A DNA stretch of 64,000 nt, taken from positions 1,550,001 through 1,614,000 of the forward strand of contig NZ_RCCK01000010.1 of assembly GCF_003664035.1 (NCBI RefSeq). The letters run 5' to 3'. How positions within the stretch are numbered: position 1 is the first letter of the stretch; each line of letters begins with the position of its first letter. Below are positions 44,419-54,138 of this stretch, piece after piece. Below the pieces are notes generated by a model. It made no database searches, was not told where the DNA came from, and worked only from the letters and a program-made list of their open reading frames with translations. Source of the stretch: Pedobacter alluvionis. Its GTDB lineage: Bacteria; Bacteroidota; Bacteroidia; Sphingobacteriales; Sphingobacteriaceae. Position numbers and translations under genes: made by a program.

Positions 44419-46800
44419 TTAACTTCCACCTTTCTTTTCCTTATCCAAAACCGTAAAAATCTGTACCAGGCGTTCTCCATTTTCATCAACTAATGTTAAG
44501 GTATGTTTACCTGGTGGCGGACTAATGGCCAATTGATGAAAATTAGTGGTGGTGCTTACGTATTCATTATCAATGTGCCAATATATTTTAGCACCTGGAT
44601 TTCTGTGTGCTGCATTAAGCACAATTTTGCCTCTTGATCCATCCTGTTCTAAGGGAATGTACACTATCGCGTTGTTTTTTGGATAAATGATTTCCATTAC
44701 ACTATTTCCGCCCGAGAGTTCACAGCCAGCTTTAAAAGGAGGGAGGGATTTGTAATCGCTATTTTTTATTTTATAATAATATTCCATGGCCGGTGGTAAA
44801 ATAAACCAGCTTTTGTGCCGCATATAGGGTATGCTTTCGCATTGGTCGGTGACCCTAAAAGTACCTGTTCTGTCTAAATGGACCAATTTGTGAAAAGGAC
44901 AAATGGCAGTTTTTTCTCCCGAAACAGGGACAAACTCTTCTACAACATCAGTGCAATATTCTGCTGCCTTGTAACCGCTTTTTTTGCAAATTTTAAGCTT
45001 TTTAAGCTTGGTTTTGGGCGTTTCAAACCATTTTCCATTAGGTAATAACCTAAAAATATCAAAGAGTACTGGTGCGGCTGCTTCTATTCCTACCAAACCT
45101 GGTCTGCCTTCGCCATCTGCATTACCCACCCAAACACACACTACATAATTTGGAGTTAAGCCAACGGCCCAGGCATCGCGAAAACCAAAACTGGTACCAG
45201 TTTTCCAGGCTATTCTTTGCGACGAGGAAAATTGTTCCCATAAACCTTCATCTCCCGGGCGCATCACTTCTTCCATGGCATTAAAGGTTGCCCATATTGC
45301 ACCATGATCTAAAAATGAGTTGCGCTGATAGTCTTTTTCTTCTTTAGTTATATTATTAAAGTAAGTTGCCTGTTTATAGTCTTCAGGATTGTAAAGGCCT
45401 TTGTAGGTATTGAAATGATTAAGCGTACGCACCATACCCATGTAAGTATTGGCCAAATCCCACATCGTAACTTCACTGCCACCTAAAATTAATGACAGGC
45501 CATAATGATCTGCTGGCTGGTTCAGTGTGCCTATTCCCAATTTTTTTAATTTATCATAAAAACGTTCGTATTTATATTGCTGCAACATTTTCACTGCCGG
45601 GATGTTCAGAGAGCGGCTCAGCGCCTTATCTGCAGCAATGGCGCCGTCATAACCCAGATCATAATTTTGAGGCGAATAACCTGCTATTTGAGTCGGGATA
45701 TCTGGAATTAAGGTGTGCGGCAATATGAATCCATCATTCATCATGCTGGCATAAAGCAAAGGTTTTAAGGTACTACCAGGACTTCGTGGGGCTTTAATCA
45801 TATCTACGTGACTTTGTAGATCAGCATTTTCCGGCTGGTAAATATTACCTACATAACTCACCACATGACCAGTTTTGGCATCAAGCACTAAAGCCGAAAT
45901 ATTATTAATGTCATTGGCTCTGTAGCGGTTGTTATAGCGTTTTAATATCGAGTTTACTTTCAACTGGATGTTTTCATCCAATGTGGACGTAATCCTCGTA
46001 GAATTGATTTTTAGACTTGCTCTTTCCGCTTTAAAACGGTTTAATAAATGGGGCGCATTTTGTGGTAGGGGCATGGGTTTGCCTGGAACAGGCTCTAACT
46101 TAGCTAAATTAGCCGTTGCCTGATCTATGTATTTTAACTTGCCTAACTTATCTAATAAATCGTTTCTTTTTTTGATCAGCCTGCTCGAGTTTTTACCGGG
46201 ATGAACCAACGACGGGCTGTTGGGAAGAACGGCTAAAGTAGCCATCTCACCCCATGAGAGCGTTTTGGCATCGCGACCATAATAGCGCCAACTTGCAGCT
46301 TCTAAACCCACAACATTACTTCCAAAAGGCGCGTTAGCAGCATATAGGCCAATAATTTCTTCCTTTGAGTATTTTATTTCTAAGCGTAATGCTAAAATTA
46401 CTTCCAATAGTTTTTGCCAAACCGTTCGGTCTTGTTTTCGTGATAAACGGATTACCTGCATGGTTAATGTACTGCCGCCACTTACTACACTTTTTGCCTG
46501 CCAGTTTTGTCGCATAGCCCTGCTCATGGCCAATATATCTACGCCAAAGTGGTTATAGAATCGTTTATCTTCAAAAGCAATAATACAATCCTTAAATTTT
46601 ACAGGAACACTATCGGCTACCGGGAAGCGCCACTGTCCATCGCTGGCAATTGCAGCACTCAGTAAATTGCCATTGCTGGCCTCAATTACATAAGAAGTAG
46701 GCGTTTTGAAAAGTTTTGAGGGTAATGAAAAAAGGAAAGCCAAAAGCAATGCAAAGCAGATGAGATCGGAAATGAGAAATGCTTTTGGGATTTTGTTCAT
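44419..46800 (-). CDS. pbpC: Penicillin-binding protein 1C (bifunctional transglycosylase/transpeptidase)
   Basis: This 793-aa protein has a short cytosolic N-terminus, one membrane anchor (AFLISDLICFALLLAFLFSL) and a GT51 transglycosylase domain. That domain shows IAFEDKRFYNHFGVDILAMS with the catalytic Glu, and GGSTLTMQVIRL. The transpeptidase has SPGSTLKP (SxxK) and KTGTSFGFRDAW (KTG), and a C-terminal domain of about 110 aa follows (PBP1C-specific). It makes and cross-links peptidoglycan in the periplasm. I start it at the ATG at 46800; a TTG 12 nt upstream is less likely. It is the partner of the alpha-2-macroglobulin gene, from which it is now separated by a RAYT element. Confidence 0.92.
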   Translation of the reverse strand: MNKIPKAFLISDLICFALLLAFLFSLPSKLFKTPTSYVIEASNGNLLSAAIASDGQWRFPVADSVPVKFKDCIIAFEDKRFYNHFGVDILAMSRAMRQNWQAKSVVSGGSTLTMQVIRLSRKQDRTVWQKLLEVILALRLEIKYSKEEIIGLYAANAPFGSNVVGLEAASWRYYGRDAKTLSWGEMATLAVLPNSPSLVHPGKNSSRLIKKRNDLLDKLGKLKYIDQATANLAKLEPVPGKPMPLPQNAPHLLNRFKAERASLKINSTRITSTLDENIQLKVNSILKRYNNRYRANDINNISALVLDAKTGHVVSYVGNIYQPENADLQSHVDMIKAPRSPGSTLKPLLYASMMNDGFILPHTLIPDIPTQIAGYSPQNYDLGYDGAIAADKALSRSLNIPAVKMLQQYKYERFYDKLKKLGIGTLNQPADHYGLSLILGGSEVTMWDLANTYMGMVRTLNHFNTYKGLYNPEDYKQATYFNNITKEEKDYQRNSFLDHGAIWATFNAMEEVMRPGDEGLWEQFSSSQRIAWKTGTSFGFRDAWAVGLTPNYVVCVWVGNADGEGRPGLVGIEAAAPVLFDIFRLLPNGKWFETPKTKLKKLKICKKSGYKAAEYCTDVVEEFVPVSGEKTAICPFHKLVHLDRTGTFRVTDQCESIPYMRHKSWFILPPAMEYYYKIKNSDYKSLPPFKAGCELSGGNSVMEIIYPKNNAIVYIPLEQDGSRGKIVLNAAHRNPGAKIYWHIDNEYVSTTTNFHQLAISPPPGKHTLTLVDENGERLVQIFTVLDKEKKGGS

Positions 46801-46815
46801 GTAGATTTGCAATTG

Positions 46816-46847
46816 AAACCTATCAGGTTTTTAAACCTGATAGGTTT
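46816..46847. repeat. 15-bp palindrome upstream of pbpC
   Basis: AAACCTATCAGGTTT (46816-46830), TT, AAACCTGATAGGTTT (46833-46847): a perfect 15-bp inverted repeat. It lies 16 bp in front of the pbpC ATG. A sister hairpin with the same frame (AAACCTCGCAGGTTT) lies at 47737-47769, so the two bracket the REP/RAYT unit. Confidence 0.65.
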
Positions 46848-46875
46848 GAAATTTATTTGTTAATTTATCTAATTT

Positions 46876-47030
46876 CGGTTCGTGGGGACACGAACCGAGG
46901 CTTGAGAAGTAAAGTTCTTTTGTTTTTATATGCCATGGTTTGTGTCTCCACGAACCATTTTTACTATTGTTTAAAATTCTATCGCCATGGTCGTGTCTCT
47001 ATCGCCATGGTTCGTGTCTCCACGAACCAT
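46876..47030. repeat. REP array left of the RAYT gene
   Basis: Three hairpins of one family are present. CGGTTCGTG-GGGA-CACGAACCG spans 46876-46897. ATGGTTTGTG-TCTC-CACGAACCAT spans 46935-46958. ATGGTTCGTG-TCTC-CACGAACCAT spans 47007-47030. A near-identical 20-mer (ATCGCCATGG plus ten bases) is tandemly repeated at 46981-47020. A matching array lies to the right of the transposase. Confidence 0.7.
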
Positions 47031-47045
47031 TTTTATTACCAATTT

Positions 47046-47594
47046 TTAAAATTCTAATCTTAAATCCTTTAAAAACGAATAATCAGTCTCATTCTTTTCA
47101 TAAAAAGAGGCAGACGAATATAAATAATCTTCAGGATCCGTTGCTAATTGCTAGTGTTCCGTACACGGATTGTTGTGTAGGTAATCTAACTTTTGATAAG
47201 CAACTTCTGGAGTATATAAATGTATTGCTAGTGAATCTCTCTGCCAAAATTCATAATTTTTATTAATGGAATTTTTATAAAAATGAATAAGCTCATTTGG
47301 ACTTAATAATTTTTTGAACTCGTGTGCCGTATATTTTAAAAATGAACCTTGGACTGTTTCTTTACCGTTAAGTTCATTTGTTCGCCAAATAGTATGTATA
47401 TGATTGGGCATGATAACAAAGGCAAAAATATCAAGTTTGCTTAATTTACTCAAATGCTCGAATGAACTTAAAATAATATGCTTAAACTCATCTTTTTCCA
47501 ATAATTTCTGCCATTTGTTAATGGTAGCTGTCCAAAAATAAATTTTTCCGATTTCAATGTAATTCTTTCTGCTGGCTTCAAATAATTTATCCAT
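47046..47594 (-). pseudogene. REP-associated tyrosine transposase (RAYT), interrupted by an amber codon
   Basis: The intact part (147 codons) has the Y1-transposase HUH motif in FVIMPNHIHTIWR and a downstream YTAHEFKK with a candidate catalytic Tyr. It ends LDYLHNNPCTEH, followed by TAG at 47151-47153. Beyond that TAG the same frame continues for 34 sense codons, reading QLATDPEDYLYSSASFYEKN and on to a TAA at 47046-47048. Family members continue HNNPV-xxW-x-L at that point, so TAG most likely replaces a Trp codon (TGG). The gene is thus a nonsense mutant unless amber is read through. It is flanked by REP hairpins on both sides. RAYTs mobilise REP sequences rather than themselves. Confidence 0.8.
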
Positions 47595-47656
47595 TTTTAT
47601 TAGATTTCAGTTTATGGAGATGCAAGCAGGGAGTAGCTGTGGTTTTATTAAATTTT

Positions 47657-47735
47657 GGTTCGTGGAGACACGAACCGAGGCTTAAGAATTAAGGTTCTTT
47701 TCTTTTTTATAACCAAGGTTTGTATCTACAAAAAT
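47657..47735. repeat. REP array right of the RAYT gene
   Basis: GGTTCGTG-GAGA-CACGAACC (47657-47676) is followed by a stretch matching the left array (GAGGCTTAAGAATTAAGGTT against GAGGCTTGAGAAGTAAAGTT). A degenerate second hairpin, AGGTTTGTATCTACAAAAA, lies at about 47716-47734. It is a diverged direct copy of 46876-46958. Confidence 0.65.
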
Positions 47736-47736
47736 T

Positions 47737-47769
47737 AAACCTCGCAGGTTTTAAAAACCTGCGAGGTTT
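47737..47769 (-). terminator. 15-bp hairpin after the alpha-2-macroglobulin gene
   Basis: AAACCTCGCAGGTTT (47737-47751) pairs with AAACCTGCGAGGTTT (47755-47769). On the minus strand it is followed by TTTAATTTTTG, so it can act as the terminator of the alpha-2-macroglobulin gene. It is a sister of the palindrome at 46816-46847. Confidence 0.65.
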
Positions 47770-47777
47770 GAAGATAT

Positions 47778-50700
47778 CTACTTCACCACCTGCACCCACT
47801 TACCTGCTTCTGTGGCCGAGATATCATTGTTATACATCGCCTCACATTGAACAGCCGATAAATAATATTTGCCTAAATAAGATGCGTTCAGCAATACCTT
47901 ATACACCAGGCTTTCGCCTTCTCTTACATTAAAGTAAGTGAAAACGCGGTCATCCCTAATGTCCTGATAGGTAAAAGGAGATGAGGCTAAAATACTTTGA
48001 TTATCGTTCACGCGTGTATTGATAATTTCCCACCCGGAAGGAAAAATTTGGGTTAGTGCCATTTGTTCGTAGTAACCCATTCGCCCTGGATTTTTTACAG
48101 TTACTTCTGCATAGAAATCTGTTCCTTGTTTTAAAGTAGTAGGATCTAAAACTTTTCCGTTTAAACGTTTGTAAATCACATTCATATCCAAAACTTCAGG
48201 ACGGTTAGGTAAGAAGTTGTTCTGACCAGCAACAGGCTGTCCTTCTAAAACCAAACGAACAAAAAGTACATTATTTCCATTATTAGTAACCGAAGCGGTA
48301 TTTCCCTTAAAGGTTACAGGTATACTATTAATATATTGAGTAGAATTTACAGGAGCTGATTTTCCATCCAATACATATTGAAATTGCAGTTTATTTGCCG
48401 ATTGGTTAGATCCACAGAATTTAGCAATAGCCAACAAACTATAAGCGGTTGTTTGTGTACTGTACCAGGTATTTTCGCCAAGCTTGGCTGCTAAAGGCTG
48501 TAATAAACTGGCTGCTTTTGCTTTCTGACCCAGTAGGGTTAACGTTTCTAAAATCATCGCTTCATCGCGTACATCAGATCCATAAGTTCCACCTAATTGT
48601 TTGTAAGCCTGGATGGATGTATCCAAACCTCTGATCATGTTTTGTGCCACCTCATTTTGCCCGGCCAGTTTATAAGCCGCTGCCAAACGCCATTTCGCTG
48701 CCACAGATAAATATTGGAAAGCTTTTAAACGGTTCATGGCAGCCATTTCAGGTTTTTTAGCCAGTGCCAGCATGTATAAACGGTAGGCTTGTGATAAATC
48801 GCCACCATAGAAATTATTGCTGTTTGGTGCCCAGTTTGTGGCTTTTGATTTTTGAAAGCGCAATAGCTCATCCAGAAGGCCAACAGGTAGGGTATAACCA
48901 GCATTTTGTGCCTCAACTAAGAAATGGCCGGCATAATTACTTCCCCATTCGTCGGATGTGCCTTCTCCAGGCCAGTAAGATAAACCACCATCAGTAGTTT
49001 GGAAACCTTTTAGTCTGTTTATGCCAGCTTTAATATTTTTCTCTGTTCTGGCTTTCTGTTGTTCATTCAATGGGCTCAACCGATCTAAAAATAGTTGTGG
49101 AAATATGCCCGAAGTCGTTTGCTCAACACAGCCATGGGGATATTGAATGAGGTAACTCAATCTTTTACCAAGGTTAATCGCCGGGATAGAAGATACCTCC
49201 AGTGAACCAGAATTAGTACCCGTCATTCCGATCGGTAAATAGTTTACAGCCCATTTGGTATGCGGCTGAACGGTTGCAGAAACCACATTGGTTACATAAG
49301 GGTTTGGATTTCGGATGTCCATTTCCACATCGTAAACCGTTTTTTCGGAACCACTCTGCGCGATTACTTTTACCTTGGCAATACCTACATTATTCGGCGC
49401 TTTTACCTCGAAAGAAGTCATCTGCTCACCCGTTTGTTTGTAGTAAAGCTGTTGTTTGTTACTGCCTTGAACAATTAAATTACTGGCCTGAAGCTGTACG
49501 GATACCTTTTTAAGGTTATTCTCTGTAGCGAAAACGGTTACAGGGAGCGTAAAACTCTCTCCCGGGCCGATTACCCTCGGTAGGGTAGCCAGAACCATTA
49601 GCGGCTTTTTAACCTGAACCGATTTTTCTGCAAAGCCGTAAGCTGCATCCTGTCCGGCAACTACCATTGCCCTTACCGCACCGATATATTGTGGCAATTT
49701 AAATTTATGTGTTTTACTTTCGCCTTTGCCAATGGTAAATGGCCCCATAAATTTAACCACTGCTTTAAAACGATTGGCTTTAGCCGGATTAAGGTTTTTA
49801 TTGATGCTACCATCACCGCCAATGCTTAAAATACGTTCTAAATTTCCACCCCATGCGCCAAGTACATAGTCGAATAAATCCCATGTTTTAACGCCCAAAC
49901 CTTCGCGGGCATAAAATGCACCATGCGGATCTGGTGTTTTAAATCGGGTTAAATCCAATAAACCTTCATCAACCAGGGCAATGGTATAGGTCATTGCTTT
50001 ACCGTTTTGCTCGCCGACAGTAATGGTGTTTTCGGTTTCCGGTTTAATTTTATCGGCCATTTTAATGGTCGGTTTTAAAATGGTTTGCGGATCTTCTATA
50101 GAAAGTGGAATAGCACCATACATTCTAATTGGCAAATCGTTAACCGTTTGTGCATGCGGTTGTAATAAAGTGATATTGGCAAAAACATTTGGCGCCATCT
50201 CTTTTTCTGCCTTAAATTTAAATTGCGTTTGTCCGGCTTTGGTATCTACCCAGAAGGTTTTTAATACCCGGCTTCCATTTTCAATTGAGATTAGTGCTCT
50301 TCCATTTTTGCCCGTTGGGATGGTTAAGGTAATATCTTCTCCAACGGTGAATTTTTCTTTATTGGCCGTGAAAGATAACATAGAAGCCTCTGTTGGGTTG
50401 CTGCCTTGTTCGCGTTGTGCCCAGCCTGGCCAATCTACATAAACAGATTTTCCTGTAACATGCCCACCATTTACATCGCGTACTAAAATTAAATAACGGC
50501 CCCATTCTGGTTCATCAATACGTAAATTCCAGCTTCCTTTTCCGTTGAACAGGTTAACCTGATGACTTTCTACCAGTTTATTGTACTGGTTTTGGGTGAA
50601 ATTGGCGTAAGTGTATTGATCATCCTGTTCCCACCACCAGCGCCATTGTGTTTTATATAACTCTACTGTAACGGTTTTGGTGCCGCTCAATAATTTTCCA

Positions 50701-53369
50701 TCGGTATTTACATTAACGATTTCAATTTTATGCTCTTTTCCGGTAACCAACATGCCACTTAAACGATCGCCCTTCTCAGCACGGATGCCTAAATAGCTAT
50801 TGTACACATGGTAAGGAATGCTGAAATTATCGATGCTGAAATTGCCTCCCGGTTCGAAAACTTTTGTTGTAAAGTTTGCTCTTAATACACCAGGAGCTGT
50901 ATTGTTCTCATTTAGATTGGTGTTAATCTGAGCGGTACCGTTTTGGTTTAAAGTACCTTCGAAAATGGTTTTAACCTGCGATTCAAAGTTAACCGTAGGA
51001 TTATCAAAACTAAAACCCTCAAAGCCTTTAAACTTGGTTTCGGTAGTATTTAAGTTTACATCAACCTTAGCTTTTAAGTTTTGCGCAACGGCACCGAATA
51101 GCCATTTGGCTGACAGGGTAGCAGCTGAGGTTCCTGCGCTTAAATATGTTCTGTTACCAACGTTGAAATCAATTTTCAAACGGTTTGGCATTACGGTTTC
51201 AATTTTTAAGGTTTTGGTAAAAGTAGCACCGCCTGCTTTCACTTTGGCCATCCAGTTACCAGTAGGTGCCGTACTTTCTGTAGCGGTTTTAAAGGTGTAG
51301 AACCCATTTAAAGGCTTGCCATTAATCAATCTTTTGTAAAGCTGGCCTTTAGGATTATAGAATTCCATGGTTACCGGATAATTGGCCGGAAGTTTTTTTA
51401 GTTTATCTTCCAGAACGAAAGAAACAAATAAACTGTCGCCAGGTCTCCAAACGCCGCGTTCTCCATAAATAAAACCTTTTAAACCACTTTGAACTACATC
51501 GCCTCCCACATCGAACCTGCTTAAAGGAAGCGAGCTGCCATCGTCTAATTTCAGGTAGCCACGTTCTGAACCATTTTTAGCGATCAATAAAAATGGCTGG
51601 CGTTTTAAGTCAAAACTTGCAAAACCATCACCATCAGTTTTAGTCGTAAAAATGATCTGTTTCTGGTAATCCATTAATTCGAGGTTTATACCACTCAATG
51701 GTTTTGCCGTTAATAAATCGGTAGCGACAATTAGCATGCTGTTATCGTTACCGCGTTTGGCCACTAAGCCTATATTCGAAGCAATTAAATTCCTGCTGGC
51801 CCAGCGCTGGTTGGTATAAAAAGATGGTGTACATGGATTGTCTTTATCGTTCCATTTGTAATTAGAAGGATAATAATTATTATAACGCTTCCAAAAATCA
51901 TCGTCCTCATCAATCTTTTCACCATAACCATCATAATCCCCATATTCGCTTTCCTCATCGCCACCATCGCCTTTTTCTACTCCGGCTTTGCAATTGTAAG
52001 CGTTATATTCCTGTCTGAAAGCAATGGTAACACGATACATCGCACCAGGCTCCGTACGGATCATTTTATCCAGATCGAGTGTAAAGCGATTCTTTTTATG
52101 AAGGTTAAGCGCTTTGTCTTCATCTAATCGAACGGTTTTCTGTAAAATAGGTTTCGCTACCCTGCGCAGTTCATTGCCATCCTTATAGCTATTGGTCTGG
52201 AAGAACTGTGGAATATTATTTTCGTAAATTTTGATTACTGTTACATCAACCGCTTTTAAATTAATTGCTTCGAATGGTAAAACCAATTTTCCGGAGTTCG
52301 GTAAAATGGTACCTGCACCTGCAATGGTAACCGATGGAAGTTTATCTTCAAAAACAAGATTAGCTACTTTACCGGTGGTTAGCGTTTTGCCATTGATATT
52401 TTCGACCCCTGCATTTACACTTAAGGCATAATTGCCTTTTAATTCTTCAGGAGCGTAAACTTTAACCTGACTGGCATCAATGGTATACCTAACATCGCTT
52501 AGGTTACCAAGGGTGATCATACCGGTTAAATCCTGACCTACGCCAATCGGCTCAGAAAACTGTACTAATGCATAATCTTCTTCCCCCTGAATGGCTTTCA
52601 TATCAAGGATTTCAAATTTATTTATGGACGGAACACGAACTTCCAGTTCTCCTTTCTGATCAGCATCAATGGCATCACCATCCCACTCTAATTTTAGATT
52701 TTGGTCGTTACCAGTCTTTTTAATGCTATCAATGGTGAATTTCGAGGTGTTTTTGGCCGGATCATGCTGCCACTTGATTTTTAACTTTTGGTCAAAATCC
52801 AATGAAACGGTTTTTTCTATTTTACTGGTTTCTTCCACATCGGCAGTAGCCACTTCACCTGTAAGTTTCATGTAATCGAGAGAAGTGTTGTTCTGCGAAA
52901 CCAATCCGTTTTGAGAAAGCATGATCCCCGGGGTAATTACTTTAAATTCAAAATCGAAATCTTCAAGCCCTTTTTCTGTAGCAGAAACTTCCGAAAGCTT
53001 AAAGGTAGCCTCGTAGTTTTTGCCTGGTTTGAGGTTTTCATCAGGTCTGAATTCAACCGTTTGAGGATCTATCCAATAGGTTTTTCCAGAGATAGAAGGA
53101 GAGAAGTCGAAAAGTTCGCGGCTATCTGCTTTGCCTAAATCCTGCATGCCCGTTGCGGCATTAGCCAGGTGGACGCGAATAAAACTCTTTTTCGAAATGG
53201 TACCTGAAGTATAGGCTTCGATATATTTCGCATAAGCCTGGTTTTCCTCGTGGTTTTTCTTTTTTCTATTGAAATAGATAAATACGATTGCCACTATCGA
53301 AACAGCAAGCAGGCCAATAAAAATAAATTTCTTTTTTGAGGACGATTGATAGGTAGATGGTTGTTCCAT
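47778..53369 (-). CDS. Bacterial alpha-2-macroglobulin (YfhM-like), thioester-containing
   Basis: This 1863-aa protein has a membrane anchor (FIFIGLLAVSIVAIVFIYF, about residues 15-33) without lipobox, followed by a string of macroglobulin (beta-sandwich) domains. The bait and thioester domain region carries CVEQ (Cys1414-Gln1417), the internal thioester used to trap attacking proteases. The thioester domain continues with GGLSYWPGEGTSDEWGSNYA. It is periplasmic and is thought to protect the cell envelope from foreign proteases, with PBP1C repairing peptidoglycan. In E. coli yfhM and pbpC are neighbours; the same pair occurs here, separated by the RAYT unit. Confidence 0.93.
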   Translation of the reverse strand: MEQPSTYQSSSKKKFIFIGLLAVSIVAIVFIYFNRKKKNHEENQAYAKYIEAYTSGTISKKSFIRVHLANAATGMQDLGKADSRELFDFSPSISGKTYWIDPQTVEFRPDENLKPGKNYEATFKLSEVSATEKGLEDFDFEFKVITPGIMLSQNGLVSQNNTSLDYMKLTGEVATADVEETSKIEKTVSLDFDQKLKIKWQHDPAKNTSKFTIDSIKKTGNDQNLKLEWDGDAIDADQKGELEVRVPSINKFEILDMKAIQGEEDYALVQFSEPIGVGQDLTGMITLGNLSDVRYTIDASQVKVYAPEELKGNYALSVNAGVENINGKTLTTGKVANLVFEDKLPSVTIAGAGTILPNSGKLVLPFEAINLKAVDVTVIKIYENNIPQFFQTNSYKDGNELRRVAKPILQKTVRLDEDKALNLHKKNRFTLDLDKMIRTEPGAMYRVTIAFRQEYNAYNCKAGVEKGDGGDEESEYGDYDGYGEKIDEDDDFWKRYNNYYPSNYKWNDKDNPCTPSFYTNQRWASRNLIASNIGLVAKRGNDNSMLIVATDLLTAKPLSGINLELMDYQKQIIFTTKTDGDGFASFDLKRQPFLLIAKNGSERGYLKLDDGSSLPLSRFDVGGDVVQSGLKGFIYGERGVWRPGDSLFVSFVLEDKLKKLPANYPVTMEFYNPKGQLYKRLINGKPLNGFYTFKTATESTAPTGNWMAKVKAGGATFTKTLKIETVMPNRLKIDFNVGNRTYLSAGTSAATLSAKWLFGAVAQNLKAKVDVNLNTTETKFKGFEGFSFDNPTVNFESQVKTIFEGTLNQNGTAQINTNLNENNTAPGVLRANFTTKVFEPGGNFSIDNFSIPYHVYNSYLGIRAEKGDRLSGMLVTGKEHKIEIVNVNTDGKLLSGTKTVTVELYKTQWRWWWEQDDQYTYANFTQNQYNKLVESHQVNLFNGKGSWNLRIDEPEWGRYLILVRDVNGGHVTGKSVYVDWPGWAQREQGSNPTEASMLSFTANKEKFTVGEDITLTIPTGKNGRALISIENGSRVLKTFWVDTKAGQTQFKFKAEKEMAPNVFANITLLQPHAQTVNDLPIRMYGAIPLSIEDPQTILKPTIKMADKIKPETENTITVGEQNGKAMTYTIALVDEGLLDLTRFKTPDPHGAFYAREGLGVKTWDLFDYVLGAWGGNLERILSIGGDGSINKNLNPAKANRFKAVVKFMGPFTIGKGESKTHKFKLPQYIGAVRAMVVAGQDAAYGFAEKSVQVKKPLMVLATLPRVIGPGESFTLPVTVFATENNLKKVSVQLQASNLIVQGSNKQQLYYKQTGEQMTSFEVKAPNNVGIAKVKVIAQSGSEKTVYDVEMDIRNPNPYVTNVVSATVQPHTKWAVNYLPIGMTGTNSGSLEVSSIPAINLGKRLSYLIQYPHGCVEQTTSGIFPQLFLDRLSPLNEQQKARTEKNIKAGINRLKGFQTTDGGLSYWPGEGTSDEWGSNYAGHFLVEAQNAGYTLPVGLLDELLRFQKSKATNWAPNSNNFYGGDLSQAYRLYMLALAKKPEMAAMNRLKAFQYLSVAAKWRLAAAYKLAGQNEVAQNMIRGLDTSIQAYKQLGGTYGSDVRDEAMILETLTLLGQKAKAASLLQPLAAKLGENTWYSTQTTAYSLLAIAKFCGSNQSANKLQFQYVLDGKSAPVNSTQYINSIPVTFKGNTASVTNNGNNVLFVRLVLEGQPVAGQNNFLPNRPEVLDMNVIYKRLNGKVLDPTTLKQGTDFYAEVTVKNPGRMGYYEQMALTQIFPSGWEIINTRVNDNQSILASSPFTYQDIRDDRVFTYFNVREGESLVYKVLLNASYLGKYYLSAVQCEAMYNNDISATEAGKWVQVVK

Positions 53370-53582
53370 AAATGAAATTCGTTAAGATAAATGGGAATAT
53401 AATGCTGCGGTTGCCGCAATTGTTATGCCGTAATTTATTTGGATATGCCGAAATTCCGCTGTTCTTTCTAAAAATTAACTAAAATCGACGTTAAAAGAAA
53501 TAATGTTGAAAATTAAAGCGAATGGTTTGTTCATTTGCATGGATTTGGATAAGTTTACAAGATAAATCAAATACAACCAGAT

Positions 53583-54005
53583 ATGATCAAGAAACTCTTA
53601 ATTTTTTTGTGTTTATTAATTTCTACACATTTTTGTTTTGCACAGAAAGCTGAAGTAGAAAATGCAGTGACGCAATTGACCAAACTGATGGTTAGCCCAG
53701 ATAGCGTGGCTTTGGATAAAATGGTGCTTAATAATTTAAGCTATGGGCATTCGGGTGGAAAAATACAGAATAAACAGGAGTTTTTACATTCTTTACTTTC
53801 TGGCGAATCTGATTTCGTAGATATCAACTTAACTGATCAATCGGTTATTATTCAGAATAAAACAGCCTTGGTTAGGCATACCTTAAATGCTAAAACGAAT
53901 GATAAAAATGTCCCGGGAAATGTAAAATTATATATTCTTTTAATCTGGAGTAAAGAAAAATTAGGCTGGAAGTTGCTTGGAAGACAGGCGGTTAAGGTTT
54001 TGTGA
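53583..54005 (+). CDS. Secreted DUF4440/NTF2-like protein
   Basis: This 140-aa protein has signal peptide MIKKLLIFLCLLISTHFCFA, cleaved before QKAEVE. The mature part is one NTF2-like (SnoaL/DUF4440) domain: EVENAVTQLTKLMVSPDSVA, a central GKIQNKQEFLHSLLSG helix, and strands ending LLIWSKEKLGWKLLGRQA. Members of this fold bind small hydrophobic ligands or act as minor enzymes. No conserved catalytic dyad is evident. It is divergent from the alpha-2-macroglobulin gene across about 210 bp. Confidence 0.82.
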   Translation: MIKKLLIFLCLLISTHFCFAQKAEVENAVTQLTKLMVSPDSVALDKMVLNNLSYGHSGGKIQNKQEFLHSLLSGESDFVDINLTDQSVIIQNKTALVRHTLNAKTNDKNVPGNVKLYILLIWSKEKLGWKLLGRQAVKVL

Positions 54006-54009
54006 GTTT

Positions 54010-54044
54010 TTTACAATTTCGGAATCCGATTCCGAAATTGTAAA
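54010..54044 (+). terminator. 16-bp perfect hairpin after the DUF4440 gene
   Basis: TTTACAATTTCGGAAT (54010-54025), CCG, ATTCCGAAATTGTAAA (54029-54044), followed by TTTATAA. Confidence 0.75.
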
Positions 54045-54138
54045 TTTATAAAGCGGTTAAGGTGCCTTAGTTGAGTACCTGGTCTTGAGTCATAAATCGG
54101 TAGTCAAAGACTCTGGACTGAGGACTTAAGACTCATGA

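Noticed and set aside
46779..47266. Two + strand frames across the REP array and the transposase
   Set aside because: They consist of translated hairpin repeats (repeated C-L-H-E-P-F-L-L units) and overlap the RAYT gene antisense.
46876..47735. CRISPR array
   Set aside because: Repeats are hairpins of irregular spacing that flank a transposase, with no regular spacers and no cas genes: REP elements fit.
50023..50442. 139-codon + strand frame in the alpha-2-macroglobulin gene
   Set aside because: Antisense to a protein with clear macroglobulin features; no independent support.
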